Shown: piece after piece, positions 1 to 8,708 of the stretch | Numbering within the stretch: the stretch's first letter is position 1 | How the letters are laid out: each line of letters begins with the position of its first letter | Source of the DNA: Bacteroidota bacterium | Lineage (GTDB): Bacteria > Bacteroidota > Bacteroidia > Bacteroidales > NBLH01 | Assembly: GCA_025361565.1 (NCBI GenBank) | Contig: JANYKN010000018.1 | Location: 124,001 to 188,000 of the forward strand | DNA length: 64,000 nucleotides | Direction: 5' to 3' | Notes under the pieces: generated by a model | Databases searched by the model: none | Told to the model about the DNA's origin: nothing | What the model saw: the letters and a program-made list of their open reading frames with translations, nothing else | Translations under genes and position numbers: made by a program

Positions 1-2
1 CG

Positions 3-1337
3 AATGGAGTACACCTTGCAAGTTGGACATCCGAAAATTGGATGAAACTTTATATTGACAAACTTGGCCCTCAAATTCTTACAAATCAAGCCAACGAAGA
101 TGCATGGAGCGGAATATACCAAATTGATAACCAAACTATTTGGGAAAATAGAAATATTGAACGATCCAAGCTCTATACCTATCTGAAATCGTATATAACA
201 GACAAGTCCATACAATTATACAGAAGCCCAAAAGACATTTCGACTATTAATGAAGGATTATCTGAAAAATGTCTGACCATTGGTTTTGCAAGAAGATTTG
301 CTACCTACAAGCGTGGAAATTTATTATTAAGCGATTTGGAACGTTTGAAAAGCCTTGTTAACCATCCCGAAAGGCCAATTCGCTTTATTTTTGCAGGAAA
401 AGCGCATCCAAATGATGGTGCAGGTCAAGGTATTATTAAGCAAATAGTTGAAATGTCTAAGCGACCAGAATTTTTAGGCAAAATTCTATTTGTTGAAGAT
501 TATGATATTGAACTTGCAAAAAAATTGGTACAAGGAGTTGACATTTGGCTCAACACACCAACCAGGCCTTTAGAAGCATCAGGCACAAGTGGAATGAAAG
601 CAGTTATGAATGGCGTTATGAACTTTAGCGTTCTAGATGGCTGGTGGTGCGAAGGATATCGTGAAAACGCAGGATGGGAACTTAATGAAAAAAATACTTA
701 CGAAAATACTGCATTTCAGGACGAGTTAGATGTTGAGACCATTTATAATAAACTTGAATATGAAATAGCTCCCATGTTTTATGATCGGAATGCTCAAAAC
801 ATTCCAATGAAATGGGTTGAAATGATTAAAAATTGCATTGTTCAAATTGCTCCACATTTTACAATGAAAAGGATGTTGGACGACTACTATGAACGTTTTT
901 ACAACCGATTATTTTTGCGAAGTGCCGAAATGAAAGCGAATGATTTTGCTTTAGCAAAAGAAATTGCAGATTGGAAAAGAAAAGTAATGCACAATTGGGA
1001 TCAAATTAAAGTTGAATCGATACGTTTTTCTGATGCATTAAAATCACAACTTGAACTGGGTGTTGAGTATCAGGGCGAGGTTGTGCTTGATTTAAATGGA
1101 TTATCATATGTTAAGATGGGCCTTGAAATTGTAATTGTTTCAAATTCATCCATGCATCCTCACGAAATAGTAAGTATTGTTCCAATGGATTTAGTTTCTG
1201 AGGTTAATGGCAAGTTGGTTTATAAATTGAGATTCATCCCACCTAAAGCTGGTAATTTCAGTTATGGAATTCGTTTATATCCAACGCATGACAAACTGGT
1301 TTACAGACAAGATTTTTGTTATGTGAAGTGGATTTAA
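3..1337 (+). CDS. glgP: alpha-glucan (glycogen/maltodextrin) phosphorylase, 5' truncated by window edge
   Basis: C-terminal part of a GT35 alpha-glucan phosphorylase, which releases glucose-1-phosphate from glycogen or maltodextrin using pyridoxal phosphate. The reading frame is open from base 3, before the first ATG at 42, and begins with NGVHLASWTSENW, matching the family's NGVH-x-x-W segment, so the gene starts outside the window. The PLP site SGTSGMKAVMNG is present; its lysine codon is at 597-599. FAGKAHP and RPLEASGTSGMK are family hallmarks. The length and the C-terminal extension after the catalytic core fit the short bacterial alpha-glucan phosphorylase type rather than the classical long GlgP. 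The gene ends at a terminator shared with the convergent DUF2723 gene. Confidence 0.93.
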   Translation, partial: NGVHLASWTSENWMKLYIDKLGPQILTNQANEDAWSGIYQIDNQTIWENRNIERSKLYTYLKSYITDKSIQLYRSPKDISTINEGLSEKCLTIGFARRFATYKRGNLLLSDLERLKSLVNHPERPIRFIFAGKAHPNDGAGQGIIKQIVEMSKRPEFLGKILFVEDYDIELAKKLVQGVDIWLNTPTRPLEASGTSGMKAVMNGVMNFSVLDGWWCEGYRENAGWELNEKNTYENTAFQDELDVETIYNKLEYEIAPMFYDRNAQNIPMKWVEMIKNCIVQIAPHFTMKRMLDDYYERFYNRLFLRSAEMKANDFALAKEIADWKRKVMHNWDQIKVESIRFSDALKSQLELGVEYQGEVVLDLNGLSYVKMGLEIVIVSNSSMHPHEIVSIVPMDLVSEVNGKLVYKLRFIPPKAGNFSYGIRLYPTHDKLVYRQDFCYVKWI

Positions 1338-1354
1338 GGATACGTTAATCATTG

Positions 1355-1391
1355 AAAAAGCCCTTCCGTAAAATTTACAGAAGGGCTTTTT
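1355..1391. terminator. bidirectional intrinsic terminator
   Basis: Perfect 12-bp stem AAAAAGCCCTTC (1355-1366) / GAAGGGCTTTTT (1380-1391) with a 13-nt loop. It lies between two converging genes and carries A and T tracts on both sides, so it can serve both. Confidence 0.9.
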
Positions 1392-1415
1392 AGTATTCAA
1401 ACTTCAATCAGATTA

Positions 1416-4400
1416 TTATTTCTTTGATAAAACCCGTTGAAATTTTACGTTCAATTCATTTAATAAAGCGTCCTGTTTATTGGCTTCTAATGCTTTCATA
1501 ATTTCTTGAGCTACAGCTAAATTATGATCACGCTCATCTCCAACTTTTGATGCAAATTCTGTTGGTAAGGTAATAAAATATTCAAGTTGCTCTAATGTTT
1601 TGTTGGCCAATGTTCGTAGCATTGTGTTGGCTTTTTTGGTTTCACCTGCTTTGTAATAAGCCTCGGCCATAAATATATTGAAATAATTATATGGAATTTG
1701 CTTTTCAGGCATCATCAATGTGCATCTATCAAGCACTGCAATTGCTGAATCCTTTTTACCTTCATCAAGCAATTGCATAGCCAGACGTGTAAAATTGTTT
1801 TTTACGTTGGATAACATACGGAGGTTATTTTCATCCAAATAAACTTTTGGGTTGTTTATTCCTCCCCATTTAAACTTATTCATCATATTATCATACAAAA
1901 TGTCGGTATTAATATGACCAAGTTCATAAGGCTGGGTTTTTGATTGAATAGGAACCAATCTGTAGGCTAAACCTTCGAGCTGGAAATAATCCTGAAGGTT
2001 ATAATAACCTTCTCCACCTACGGTTACCGCAAAATAAATTGGTCTTTCCCATTTATTGGTCGCCAGTAAATCCAAAACCATCAATTGATTTTTATAGATA
2101 TAACTTCCTGAAATAGACCATTCTAGTTTTGGCACGATTAAATGTGCATCTTTAGGTTCAACAATTCCTTTCGTAACCATTGAGGCAGAATCTACATTTA
2201 AATATAACTTGGTAACCGGAATAAAATTTTCAAATTCGCCATCTTGGGTTTGTATTTTTGCCCGTTTATCATCGGAACCTACAAAATCGATTACTTCTTT
2301 TAATTCAGCAGCATCTTTTGTTCGTTCCTGCACAAACAGAAAATCCCTTTTACCAGGTTTGTACTGATCATATGTGAGCGAAAAAGGAGTTGGTGCAGCG
2401 TTGTATGCCTGTCGTTTATGCTCGTCAACATACCAGTAAGTGCTCAGATAACTTAAATTAATTACGCGCACATCGGTTCGGATTCCTTCAACTTCCTGAG
2501 CATACCAAAGTGGAAAAGTATCGTTATCGCCATTTGTAAACAAAATAGCATTCGGTTTACAAGAATTCAAATAATTTGACGCAAAATCAATAACAGTATA
2601 ACGATTACTTCTATCATGATCATCCCAGTTTTCATTTGCCATAATAACAGGGACGGCAAAAATACTTAAAACTCCTGCAAAAGTTGCCCCACCAATAGGA
2701 GTAATATATTTTTTGAGGAAATCATAAATCAACAAAACCCCAAAACCAATCCAAATCGAAAAGGCATAAAATGATCCAGCATAAGCATAATCACGTTCAC
2801 GGGGCTGATAGGGTGGCTGGTTCAGATAAACAACAATTGCCAGGCCTGTGAATATGAAAAACAGCATAACAACCCAGAAAGATTGTTTGCCATTTCTTCC
2901 TTTGTTATACATATAAAAAATGCCCAACAAACCCAAAAGCAATGGTAAAAAGTAATATTTGTTCCTTCCTTTGTTATTTTTTAATTCCGAAGGAAGTTTA
3001 GCTTGAGGGCCAAGTCGCCAGTTGTCAATAATAGGAATACCACTAATCCAGTTTCCATCAATAATATTTCCATCGCCTTGAATGTCATTTTGTCTTCCTA
3101 CAAAATTCCACATAAAATAGCGCATGTACATAAAATTAACTTGGTATTTAAAGAAAAATTCCAAATTCTGACCAAATGATGGTATTTTTTTATCATCCTT
3201 TATACCAGTCCATTCCATATAGCCTTGTGGGTGATTTGGGGAAGTAGAATTACTGTACATCCTTGGAAAAATCGTTTTATATTTTGAATCAAACTCATAA
3301 TCCATTTTGTGATCAACAAGCTCGTAACGGCCTTTTTCAGGGAGATAAATTGATTCTTCCTGAGTATATTCGGTTATAGGCGCATTAAAGTATTGCCCAT
3401 AAACCAAAGGACGGCTTCCATATTGATCCCTGTTAAGGTATGATAAAAGACTAAACACGTTGTCTGGTTGATTCTGGTTCATTGGAGGGTTAGCACTTGA
3501 ACGAATAATAATTAATGCAAAAGATGAGTAACCAATAAGAATTACGGTAACCATAGTTAATACGGTATTCATCAGAACTTTTGATTTGATAATGGAATAA
3601 TAAATTCCATAGGCCAACAATCCAAATAAAAGAACAAGATAAAAGAAAGTACCAGAATTATAAGGTAAACCAAATCCATTTACGAACAGAAGTTCAAATT
3701 TTGCAGCCAAGTTAACAGCCTGAGGAATAATAACATACATTACAGAACCCAAAATAACGATTGCAGCCAAGGCTGCTAGTAATATTCCTTTTTTGCTAGG
3801 CTCATATTTTTTAAAATAATATACAAATACAATTGCAGGTATTACCAAAAGATTAAGTAAGTGAACTCCAATAGAAACACCCATCAAATAGGCAATTAAA
3901 ATTAACCATCGATTAGCATATTTATCGTCTGCAACATTCTCCCATTTTAAAATAGCCCAAAAAACCAATGCGGTAAAAAGAGACGACATTGCATATACTT
4001 CACCTTCAACAGCCGAAAACCAAAAAGTATCGGAAAAAGTGTAAGCCAACGCTCCTACAATTCCACTTGCCATTATTGCAATTAAATTTCCATTTTCAAG
4101 TGATTCTTTACTTCCGATCAGATTTCGGGCAATATGTGTGATGCTCCAAAATAAAAACAAAATTGTAAATCCACTGGCTAAAGCTGACATGGAATTAACC
4201 ATTATGGCAACATGCTTTACATCTGCGGCAAAAAAAGTAAAAAATCTCGCAATCAAATTAAAAAATGGTGCTCCGGGTGGATGCCCCACCTCTAGTTTAT
4301 AAGAACTTGTAATAAACTCACCACAATCCCAGAAACTTGCAGTAGGCTCAATGGTTAAAAGGTATGTAGCTGACGCAATTACAAAAATAAGCCAGCCGGT

Positions 4401-4487
4401 AATCCGGTTAACGATTTTGAATTTTCTTATTGAAAAATCAGCATCGGTGTTCAAGGGTTCTTGTCCTGATTTGTTAATAACGGCCAT
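1416..4487 (-). CDS. DUF2723 family membrane protein, probable GT-C-fold glycosyltransferase
   Basis: Large integral membrane protein (1023 aa) of the DUF2723/TMEM260-like family, typical of Bacteroidota. About a dozen hydrophobic segments fill residues ~30-620, followed by a soluble C-terminal half. The first periplasmic loop holds ASFWDCGEFITSSYKLEVGHPPG, with the acidic D/E pair typical of GT-C glycosyltransferases (O-mannosyltransferase-like). The C-terminal ~150 residues look alpha-helical and TPR-like (MLLDEGKKDSAIAVLDRC style repeats). It probably transfers a sugar from a lipid-linked donor to exported proteins or glycans; donor and acceptor are unknown. It stands alone on the minus strand, convergent with glgP. 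Family assignment is secure, reaction is inferred. Confidence 0.9.
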   Translation of the reverse strand: MAVINKSGQEPLNTDADFSIRKFKIVNRITGWLIFVIASATYLLTIEPTASFWDCGEFITSSYKLEVGHPPGAPFFNLIARFFTFFAADVKHVAIMVNSMSALASGFTILFLFWSITHIARNLIGSKESLENGNLIAIMASGIVGALAYTFSDTFWFSAVEGEVYAMSSLFTALVFWAILKWENVADDKYANRWLILIAYLMGVSIGVHLLNLLVIPAIVFVYYFKKYEPSKKGILLAALAAIVILGSVMYVIIPQAVNLAAKFELLFVNGFGLPYNSGTFFYLVLLFGLLAYGIYYSIIKSKVLMNTVLTMVTVILIGYSSFALIIIRSSANPPMNQNQPDNVFSLLSYLNRDQYGSRPLVYGQYFNAPITEYTQEESIYLPEKGRYELVDHKMDYEFDSKYKTIFPRMYSNSTSPNHPQGYMEWTGIKDDKKIPSFGQNLEFFFKYQVNFMYMRYFMWNFVGRQNDIQGDGNIIDGNWISGIPIIDNWRLGPQAKLPSELKNNKGRNKYYFLPLLLGLLGIFYMYNKGRNGKQSFWVVMLFFIFTGLAIVVYLNQPPYQPRERDYAYAGSFYAFSIWIGFGVLLIYDFLKKYITPIGGATFAGVLSIFAVPVIMANENWDDHDRSNRYTVIDFASNYLNSCKPNAILFTNGDNDTFPLWYAQEVEGIRTDVRVINLSYLSTYWYVDEHKRQAYNAAPTPFSLTYDQYKPGKRDFLFVQERTKDAAELKEVIDFVGSDDKRAKIQTQDGEFENFIPVTKLYLNVDSASMVTKGIVEPKDAHLIVPKLEWSISGSYIYKNQLMVLDLLATNKWERPIYFAVTVGGEGYYNLQDYFQLEGLAYRLVPIQSKTQPYELGHINTDILYDNMMNKFKWGGINNPKVYLDENNLRMLSNVKNNFTRLAMQLLDEGKKDSAIAVLDRCTLMMPEKQIPYNYFNIFMAEAYYKAGETKKANTMLRTLANKTLEQLEYFITLPTEFASKVGDERDHNLAVAQEIMKALEANKQDALLNELNVKFQRVLSKK

Positions 4488-4648
4488 TATTTTAAAATTT
4501 AATTTAGAAGGCGAAAATAGAAAATAAGCACTGAACTAAAAAATGTAACAATAACGAAATTTATACAAAATGTTTTTAATCAATATTTTAATTATTTATC
4601 CCCTTCTAAAATTTATTAATTCTGAATAAAAATTAAAAAATAATTCAA

Positions 4649-4683
4649 CTACAGAAATAAAATAGAATTGAGCTGTAATTTTG
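4649..4683 (+). promoter_or_regulatory. array promoter, copy 1: conserved box plus -7 element
   Basis: Box CTACAGAAATAAAATAGAA at 4649-4667 followed by the Bacteroidota -7 element TAATTTTG at 4676-4683, 27 nt from box start to -7 start. The same box at the same spacing precedes all four paralogues. No TTTG/TTG is at the usual -33 position, which the box covers, so an activator site is plausible. Confidence 0.65.
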
Positions 4684-4730
4684 AATCATAAAACAACAAA
4701 CACTTTATTATTTAATTTAAAATTTTAATT

Positions 4731-5093
4731 ATGAAAACAATTATTGGAAATGTAAAAAAGTTTGCCGTATTATTAACTTTGGTATTGGGATTAAGCACAA
4801 TTGTTAGTGCAGGACCCAAAACACCTATTAAAGTTACTGACCTTCAAAAAAGTATAACAGATCAGATAGCCAAAGATTATGCAGGTTATACTATTAAAAA
4901 TGCTTATAAAATGGACAAAAACAAAGTAGTTACATACGATGTTAATGTTGTAAAAGGAACACAGACTCTTTGTCTTGCTTTTGATCAAAGTGGAAAGTTT
5001 TTAAGAGTTATTGAACCAAAGAGCAAATCAAATACAAGTAACAAAACTACCGCTATGACTGAAAAAAATCATTCTCAGAAGTCGCAAAAATAA
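4731..5093 (+). CDS. PepSY-like secreted small protein, paralogue 1 of 4
   Basis: 120-aa protein with a signal peptide at residues ~1-27 (KKFAVLLTLVLGLSTIVSAG) and one compact domain: LQKSITDQIAKDYAGYTIKNAY, then a beta-rich stretch with YDVNVVKGTQTLCLAFDQSGKFLRVIEPK. This alternating helix-strand pattern resembles PepSY-like (BLIP-like) domains common in Bacteroidota; that is inferred by eye. The charged Lys/Thr-rich tail looks disordered. It is the first of four tandem paralogues preceding a two-component system, suggesting envelope sensing or modulation. Exact function unknown. Confidence 0.75.
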   Translation: MKTIIGNVKKFAVLLTLVLGLSTIVSAGPKTPIKVTDLQKSITDQIAKDYAGYTIKNAYKMDKNKVVTYDVNVVKGTQTLCLAFDQSGKFLRVIEPKSKSNTSNKTTAMTEKNHSQKSQK

Positions 5094-5116
5094 CTATACA
5101 AACACTATATTACCAG

Positions 5117-5143
5117 AGACCGGATTTTCCGGTCTTTTTTTTT
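5117..5143 (+). terminator. intrinsic terminator after paralogue 1
   Basis: Stem AGACCGG (5117-5123) / CCGGTCT (5129-5135) with a short ATTTT loop and a run of nine T. It separates paralogue 1 from paralogue 2, so each has its own transcription unit. Confidence 0.85.
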
Positions 5144-5166
5144 GTTTAGAAAATATCAAAGATCAA

Positions 5167-5201
5167 CTACAGAAATAAAATAGAAGTGGTTAATAATTTT
5201 A
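5167..5201 (+). promoter_or_regulatory. array promoter, copy 2, with altered -7 element
   Basis: The 19-bp box CTACAGAAATAAAATAGAA is perfectly kept at 5167-5185. At the same 27-nt offset the -7 element reads TAATTTTA (5194-5201) rather than TAATTTTG, and the sequence between the two is unlike the other copies. The box has been preserved while the core promoter has drifted. Confidence 0.5.
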
Positions 5202-5247
5202 GTTCAATAGATAGTAACACAAAATGTTTTATTTAAATTCTAAAATC

Positions 5248-5574
5248 ATGAAAACGATGATGGTAAATGCAAAAAAGGTTTCCGTACTTAAAAAAAGCAT
5301 AATTGAAGAAATAGCAAGAGATTATGTTGGATACACTATTAAAAGCGCATATAAGGCAGACCTTAACAAGGCGATTACTTATGATGTTAATTTAGTAAAA
5401 GGAACGCAAACTGTTTTTCTTTCATATGACAAGAATGGCGTGTTTATTGAGTTTATTGAACCTCAAAAAAAACACATCATCAAATTAATGCCCATTGCAA
5501 AGATACCGCAATACCGGGAAAAATTAATTCCAAAAAGTTTTAAAAAGAATTTCACAAATTCTTCATTCAAATAA
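5248..5574 (+). CDS. PepSY-like paralogue 2 of 4, signal peptide deleted
   Basis: Related to its neighbours from KKSIIEEIARDYVGYTIKSAYKADLNKAITYDVNLVKGTQTV to the FIEFIEP strand. The hydrophobic core of the signal peptide is missing: MKTMMVNAKKVSVL runs directly into KKSI, consistent with an in-frame deletion of about 25 codons. The C-terminal tail is also different (basic, NFTNSSFK end). I chose the ATG at 5248 because it aligns with the MKT start of the other copies; the ATG at 5224 adds eight residues. Without an export signal it is probably cytoplasmic or a decaying copy. Confidence 0.6.
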   Translation: MKTMMVNAKKVSVLKKSIIEEIARDYVGYTIKSAYKADLNKAITYDVNLVKGTQTVFLSYDKNGVFIEFIEPQKKHIIKLMPIAKIPQYREKLIPKSFKKNFTNSSFK

Positions 5575-5579
5575 TCCAT

Positions 5580-5614
5580 CTACAGAAATAAAATAGAATT
5601 GAGCTGTAATTTTG
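5580..5614 (+). promoter_or_regulatory. array promoter, copy 3
   Basis: CTACAGAAATAAAATAGAA at 5580-5598 and TAATTTTG at 5607-5614, offset 27 nt. The segment between them and about 12 bases after are identical to copy 1. Confidence 0.65.
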
Positions 5615-5660
5615 AATCATAAAATAACAAATACTTAATATTTAATTAAATTAAAAAACA

Positions 5661-6023
5661 ATGAAAACAACAATTGAAAATGTAAAAAAGTTTGCCCTGA
5701 TGTTAACTTTATTATTCGGAATAAGTGCATTGGTTAGTGCGCAATCAAAAACTCCTATTAAAATTGCCGATCTTCAAAAAAGTATAACTGACCATATTGC
5801 TAAGGATTATGCAGGTTATACAATCAAAGATGCCTTTAAAAAGGAAAACAACAAAGTGACGACCTTTGATGTTGATATTGCAAAAGGAAACCAGACCGTT
5901 TGTCTTGCTTTTGACCAGAGTGGCAAGTTTTTAAAGGTTATAGAGCCTAAAAGTAATTCAAATACCAACAACAAAACTACAGCTATGACTGAAAAAGATC
6001 ACACTCAGAAGCCACAAAAATAA
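5661..6023 (+). CDS. PepSY-like secreted small protein, paralogue 3 of 4
   Basis: 120 aa, closest to paralogue 1 in length and tail (both end in AMTEK-N/D-H-x-QK-x-QK). Signal peptide at residues ~1-27 ending SALVSAQ; mature part KTPIKIADLQKSITDHIAKDYAGYTIKDAF followed by strands TFDVDIAKGNQTVCLAF and KFLKVIEPK. The single cysteine in the TVCLAF strand is shared with paralogue 1 and, as MVCLSF, paralogue 4. Periplasmic or secreted; function unknown. It has its own copy of the conserved promoter box. Confidence 0.75.
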   Translation: MKTTIENVKKFALMLTLLFGISALVSAQSKTPIKIADLQKSITDHIAKDYAGYTIKDAFKKENNKVTTFDVDIAKGNQTVCLAFDQSGKFLKVIEPKSNSNTNNKTTAMTEKDHTQKPQK

Positions 6024-6052
6024 TTTTACAATTAACACATTTTAATAATTAG

Positions 6053-6087
6053 CTACAGAAATAAAATAGAATTGAGCTATAATTTTG
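6053..6087 (+). promoter_or_regulatory. array promoter, copy 4
   Basis: CTACAGAAATAAAATAGAA at 6053-6071 and TAATTTTG at 6080-6087, again 27 nt apart. Confidence 0.65.
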
Positions 6088-6129
6088 CTTCAAATAATAA
6101 CAAACACTTAATATTTAAATTTAAAAACT

Positions 6130-6498
6130 ATGAAAACAACTATTAAAAATGTAACAAAGTTTGCTTTAATGTTAACCTTAGTATTTGGAATGAGCGCTTT
6201 AGTTAGTGCACAATCAAAAACTCCAGTCAAAGTTGCCGATCTTCAAAAAAGTATAACCGATTACATAGCCAAAGATTATGCTGGTTATACTGTTAAAGAT
6301 GCCTATAAAGTAGACAAAAACAAAGTAATTACTTTTGGTGTAAATGTTGAAAAAGAGGGGAAAATGGTATGTTTGTCATTTGACAACAGTGGGAAATTTT
6401 TAAAGGTTATCGAACCTAAAACAAAAACAAGTTCTACAACAAAAACAACCACTAACACAAAAACTTCCACTGGGAATAACAAAAAAACAACGAAATAA
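6130..6498 (+). CDS. PepSY-like secreted small protein, paralogue 4 of 4
   Basis: 122 aa. Signal peptide at residues ~1-28 (ALMLTLVFGMSALVSAQ), the shared domain KTPVKVADLQKSITDYIAKDYAGYTVKDAYKVDKNKVITF, and a long Thr/Lys-only tail (KTKTSSTTKTTTNTKTST) that is probably disordered. It is the last copy before the response regulator and is closed by its own terminator. The family is likely envelope-located; partner and ligand are unknown. Confidence 0.75.
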   Translation: MKTTIKNVTKFALMLTLVFGMSALVSAQSKTPVKVADLQKSITDYIAKDYAGYTVKDAYKVDKNKVITFGVNVEKEGKMVCLSFDNSGKFLKVIEPKTKTSSTTKTTTNTKTSTGNNKKTTK

Positions 6499-6519
6499 AG
6501 TTGTTAATGTTAACATGCC

Positions 6520-6548
6520 AAAGGCCAGGGTAATACCTGGCCTTTTTT
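6520..6548 (+). terminator. intrinsic terminator closing the paralogue array
   Basis: 10-bp stem AAAGGCCAGG (6520-6529) / CCTGGCCTTT (6536-6545), 6-nt loop, then a T run. It separates the array from the two-component genes. Confidence 0.88.
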
Positions 6549-6590
6549 ATTTAAACACAATTTTAAGATATCGTCAATCATTTAATTTCG

Positions 6591-6658
6591 TTACTTTGTA
6601 GTTGCATTTAGAAAACTTCTTTGAAAAAAGGAAATGATTCCATTATTTCAAAATGGAA
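6591..6658 (+). promoter_or_regulatory. leader of the two-component operon with an inverted repeat
   Basis: A weak -7-like element TTACTTTG (6591-6598, one mismatch to TAnnTTTG) is followed by the inverted repeat TTCCATT (6638-6644) / AATGGAA (6652-6658), 27 nt before the response regulator start. It could be an operator for autoregulation or a leader hairpin. The array box is not found here. Confidence 0.35.
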
Positions 6659-6684
6659 ATATTAATAATTGAAATAAATCTGTC

Positions 6685-7365
6685 ATGAAAATCTTAATTG
6701 TCGAAGACGAAAAAGAGCTCGCATCATCAATAACATCCTATCTGAGTCAGGAAAAATATATATGTGAATGCGTTAATAATTTTGCATTTGCATCTGAAAA
6801 AATAGACTTATATAATTATGATTGTCTGATAGTTGATATAATACTTCCTGATGGAAACGGACTCGATATTATTAAAAATTTAAAAAAAACGAAAGCTGAT
6901 ACTGGAATTATTATCATATCGGCCAGAAATTCATTAAGTGATAAAATTACCGGTTTGGATATTGGAGCCGATGATTACCTGACAAAACCTTTCCATTTAT
7001 CAGAATTAAATTCAAGGTTAAAATCCATTATACGCCGAAGAAGTTTTGCCGGCAACAATGAGATTAATTTTGAAAAAATAAAAATTTTACCTGATTTTAA
7101 CCAGGTTTTCGTTGATAACACCGAACTAGTTCTTACTAAAAAAGAATATGATTTAATCATGTACCTGATAATTAACAAGAACAGGGTGGTTACAAAGGAA
7201 TCAATTGCAGAACATCTTTGGGGAGATAACATAGACATGGTTGATTCCTATGATTTTTTATATAACCACATAAAAAATTTGAGAAAAAAAATAATCGATG
7301 CAGGAGGTGATAATTACATCGAAACTGTTTATAAAATGGGATATCGTTTAAGCAATAACAATTGA
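6685..7365 (+). CDS. OmpR/PhoB-family response regulator
   Basis: 226 aa. N-terminal receiver domain (1-~118): acidic pair in ILIVEDE, phospho-acceptor D51 in LIVDIILPDG, conserved lysine K101 in DDYLTKPF. C-terminal winged-helix DNA-binding domain (~128-226) with LTKKEYDLIMYLIINKNRVVTKE and a YIETVYKMGYRL wing. Its stop is one base from the start of the histidine kinase, so they are co-transcribed. Position beside four paralogues with an identical upstream box makes this regulator the first candidate to bind that box; this is inference. Confidence 0.93.
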   Translation: MKILIVEDEKELASSITSYLSQEKYICECVNNFAFASEKIDLYNYDCLIVDIILPDGNGLDIIKNLKKTKADTGIIIISARNSLSDKITGLDIGADDYLTKPFHLSELNSRLKSIIRRRSFAGNNEINFEKIKILPDFNQVFVDNTELVLTKKEYDLIMYLIINKNRVVTKESIAEHLWGDNIDMVDSYDFLYNHIKNLRKKIIDAGGDNYIETVYKMGYRLSNNN

Positions 7366-7366
7366 A

Positions 7367-8635
7367 ATGAAACTAATTACAAAAACATCATACTATTACA
7401 TTGGCTTTTCAATCATTGGATTTATAATTGGTGGTATTATTTTTTATCATATTATTTTTTCCATTATCAACAGTAGGGCTAATGATGATTTAAAAACTGA
7501 AAAGGAACTAATCGAGGAGCAAATCATCCATTCCGACAGTATTCCTGATTTTACCCCATATTTTGGTCATCAGATTGTCGTCACTTTTTTCGATCATCAT
7601 GTTATTCCAACATATGCATTAAACGATACAATAATGACTGATACTGTATCTAACGAAGAAATTCCATACCGGTATCTGATTTCAGCAAATAATAAAAAAC
7701 ATAAATCGTATTCAATAGAAATATTTAAACCTTTGATTAATACAAATCAACTGTTTGAAGATATCTTTTTTGTGATGTTTATTATGTTTTTGTTTCTATT
7801 ACTGTCGTTAATCCTAATAAATTATCTTATCTCACGCAAAACTTGGTCGACATTTTATAATACGTTAAAAAAAATAAAAGAGTATGATATAAATAATGGA
7901 GAAGGTTTGATTTTAAACCAGAGCAATATTTCGGAATTTATGCAGCTGAACGAGGTACTTGTTCAAATGTCGAATAAGATTTTTCACAATTATATAAACC
8001 TTAAAGAATTTACAGAAAATGCATCGCATGAAATTCAAACGCCTTTGGCCATAATAAAGTCGAAACTTGAATTATTGATTCAAAGCCTGCCATTAAACAA
8101 CGAGCAAATGACAATTGTACAATCCATGTATGAAGCGGTTACCAGGCTTTCGAAGCTAAATGCGAACCTGGTACTTTTGTCTAAAATTGAAAACAGCCAA
8201 TTTCACGATACAGCGAATGTTAACCTGAATCAAATTATCGAATCAGTTTTAGCAAATCTTGAAGATATTATTGCTCAAAAAGAATTAAAAGTGAGTAAAA
8301 ACATTCCTGCAAATCCTGTTCTAATACAAATGAACCCAACCCTGGCCGAAGTTCTCATCATTAATTTGATTTCAAATGCAGTAAAACATAACATAAAAAA
8401 TGGAAGTATCGATATTACGTTGAATGACAAAATGCTTTCCATATCTAATTCCGGTCTTCATATGGAAACTGACCCAAAATCTATGTTTGATCGATTTAAA
8501 AAGGGTAAAACTACTTCGGAGTCACTTGGCCTTGGGCTTTCAATTGTACAAAAAATAGTAAACCTTTACAAAATCTCAATTTCGTATGTGTATGAATCCG
8601 AAACACATACACTGACTTTGATGTTTCTAAAATAG
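7367..8635 (+). CDS. sensor histidine kinase
   Basis: 422 aa. TM1 ~11-36, a short periplasmic sensor region (~40-130), TM2 ~132-155, then a dimerisation/phosphoacceptor domain with H221 in TENASHEIQTPLAI and a HATPase domain ~290-420 (N box NLISNAVKHN, G box SLGLGLSIVQKIV). No clear HAMP domain joins TM2 to the kinase core. The first glycine box is degenerate (LSISNSG rather than DxGxG). The architecture is like the RprX-type kinases of Bacteroidota. The small sensor domain could be addressed by the PepSY-like proteins encoded just upstream; this is untested inference. Confidence 0.9.
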   Translation: MKLITKTSYYYIGFSIIGFIIGGIIFYHIIFSIINSRANDDLKTEKELIEEQIIHSDSIPDFTPYFGHQIVVTFFDHHVIPTYALNDTIMTDTVSNEEIPYRYLISANNKKHKSYSIEIFKPLINTNQLFEDIFFVMFIMFLFLLLSLILINYLISRKTWSTFYNTLKKIKEYDINNGEGLILNQSNISEFMQLNEVLVQMSNKIFHNYINLKEFTENASHEIQTPLAIIKSKLELLIQSLPLNNEQMTIVQSMYEAVTRLSKLNANLVLLSKIENSQFHDTANVNLNQIIESVLANLEDIIAQKELKVSKNIPANPVLIQMNPTLAEVLIINLISNAVKHNIKNGSIDITLNDKMLSISNSGLHMETDPKSMFDRFKKGKTTSESLGLGLSIVQKIVNLYKISISYVYESETHTLTLMFLK

Positions 8636-8708
8636 AATTGCAAAAAAAAGAACGAATACACCAAAAAGACTTTTGGTATATTCAATTCATTTTTATTGAC
8701 AACAGTGA

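Noticed and set aside
8655-8695. Hairpin after the histidine kinase as a terminator
   Set aside because: The ACCAAAA/TTTTGGT stem is AT-rich and has no T run right after it; not strong enough to call.
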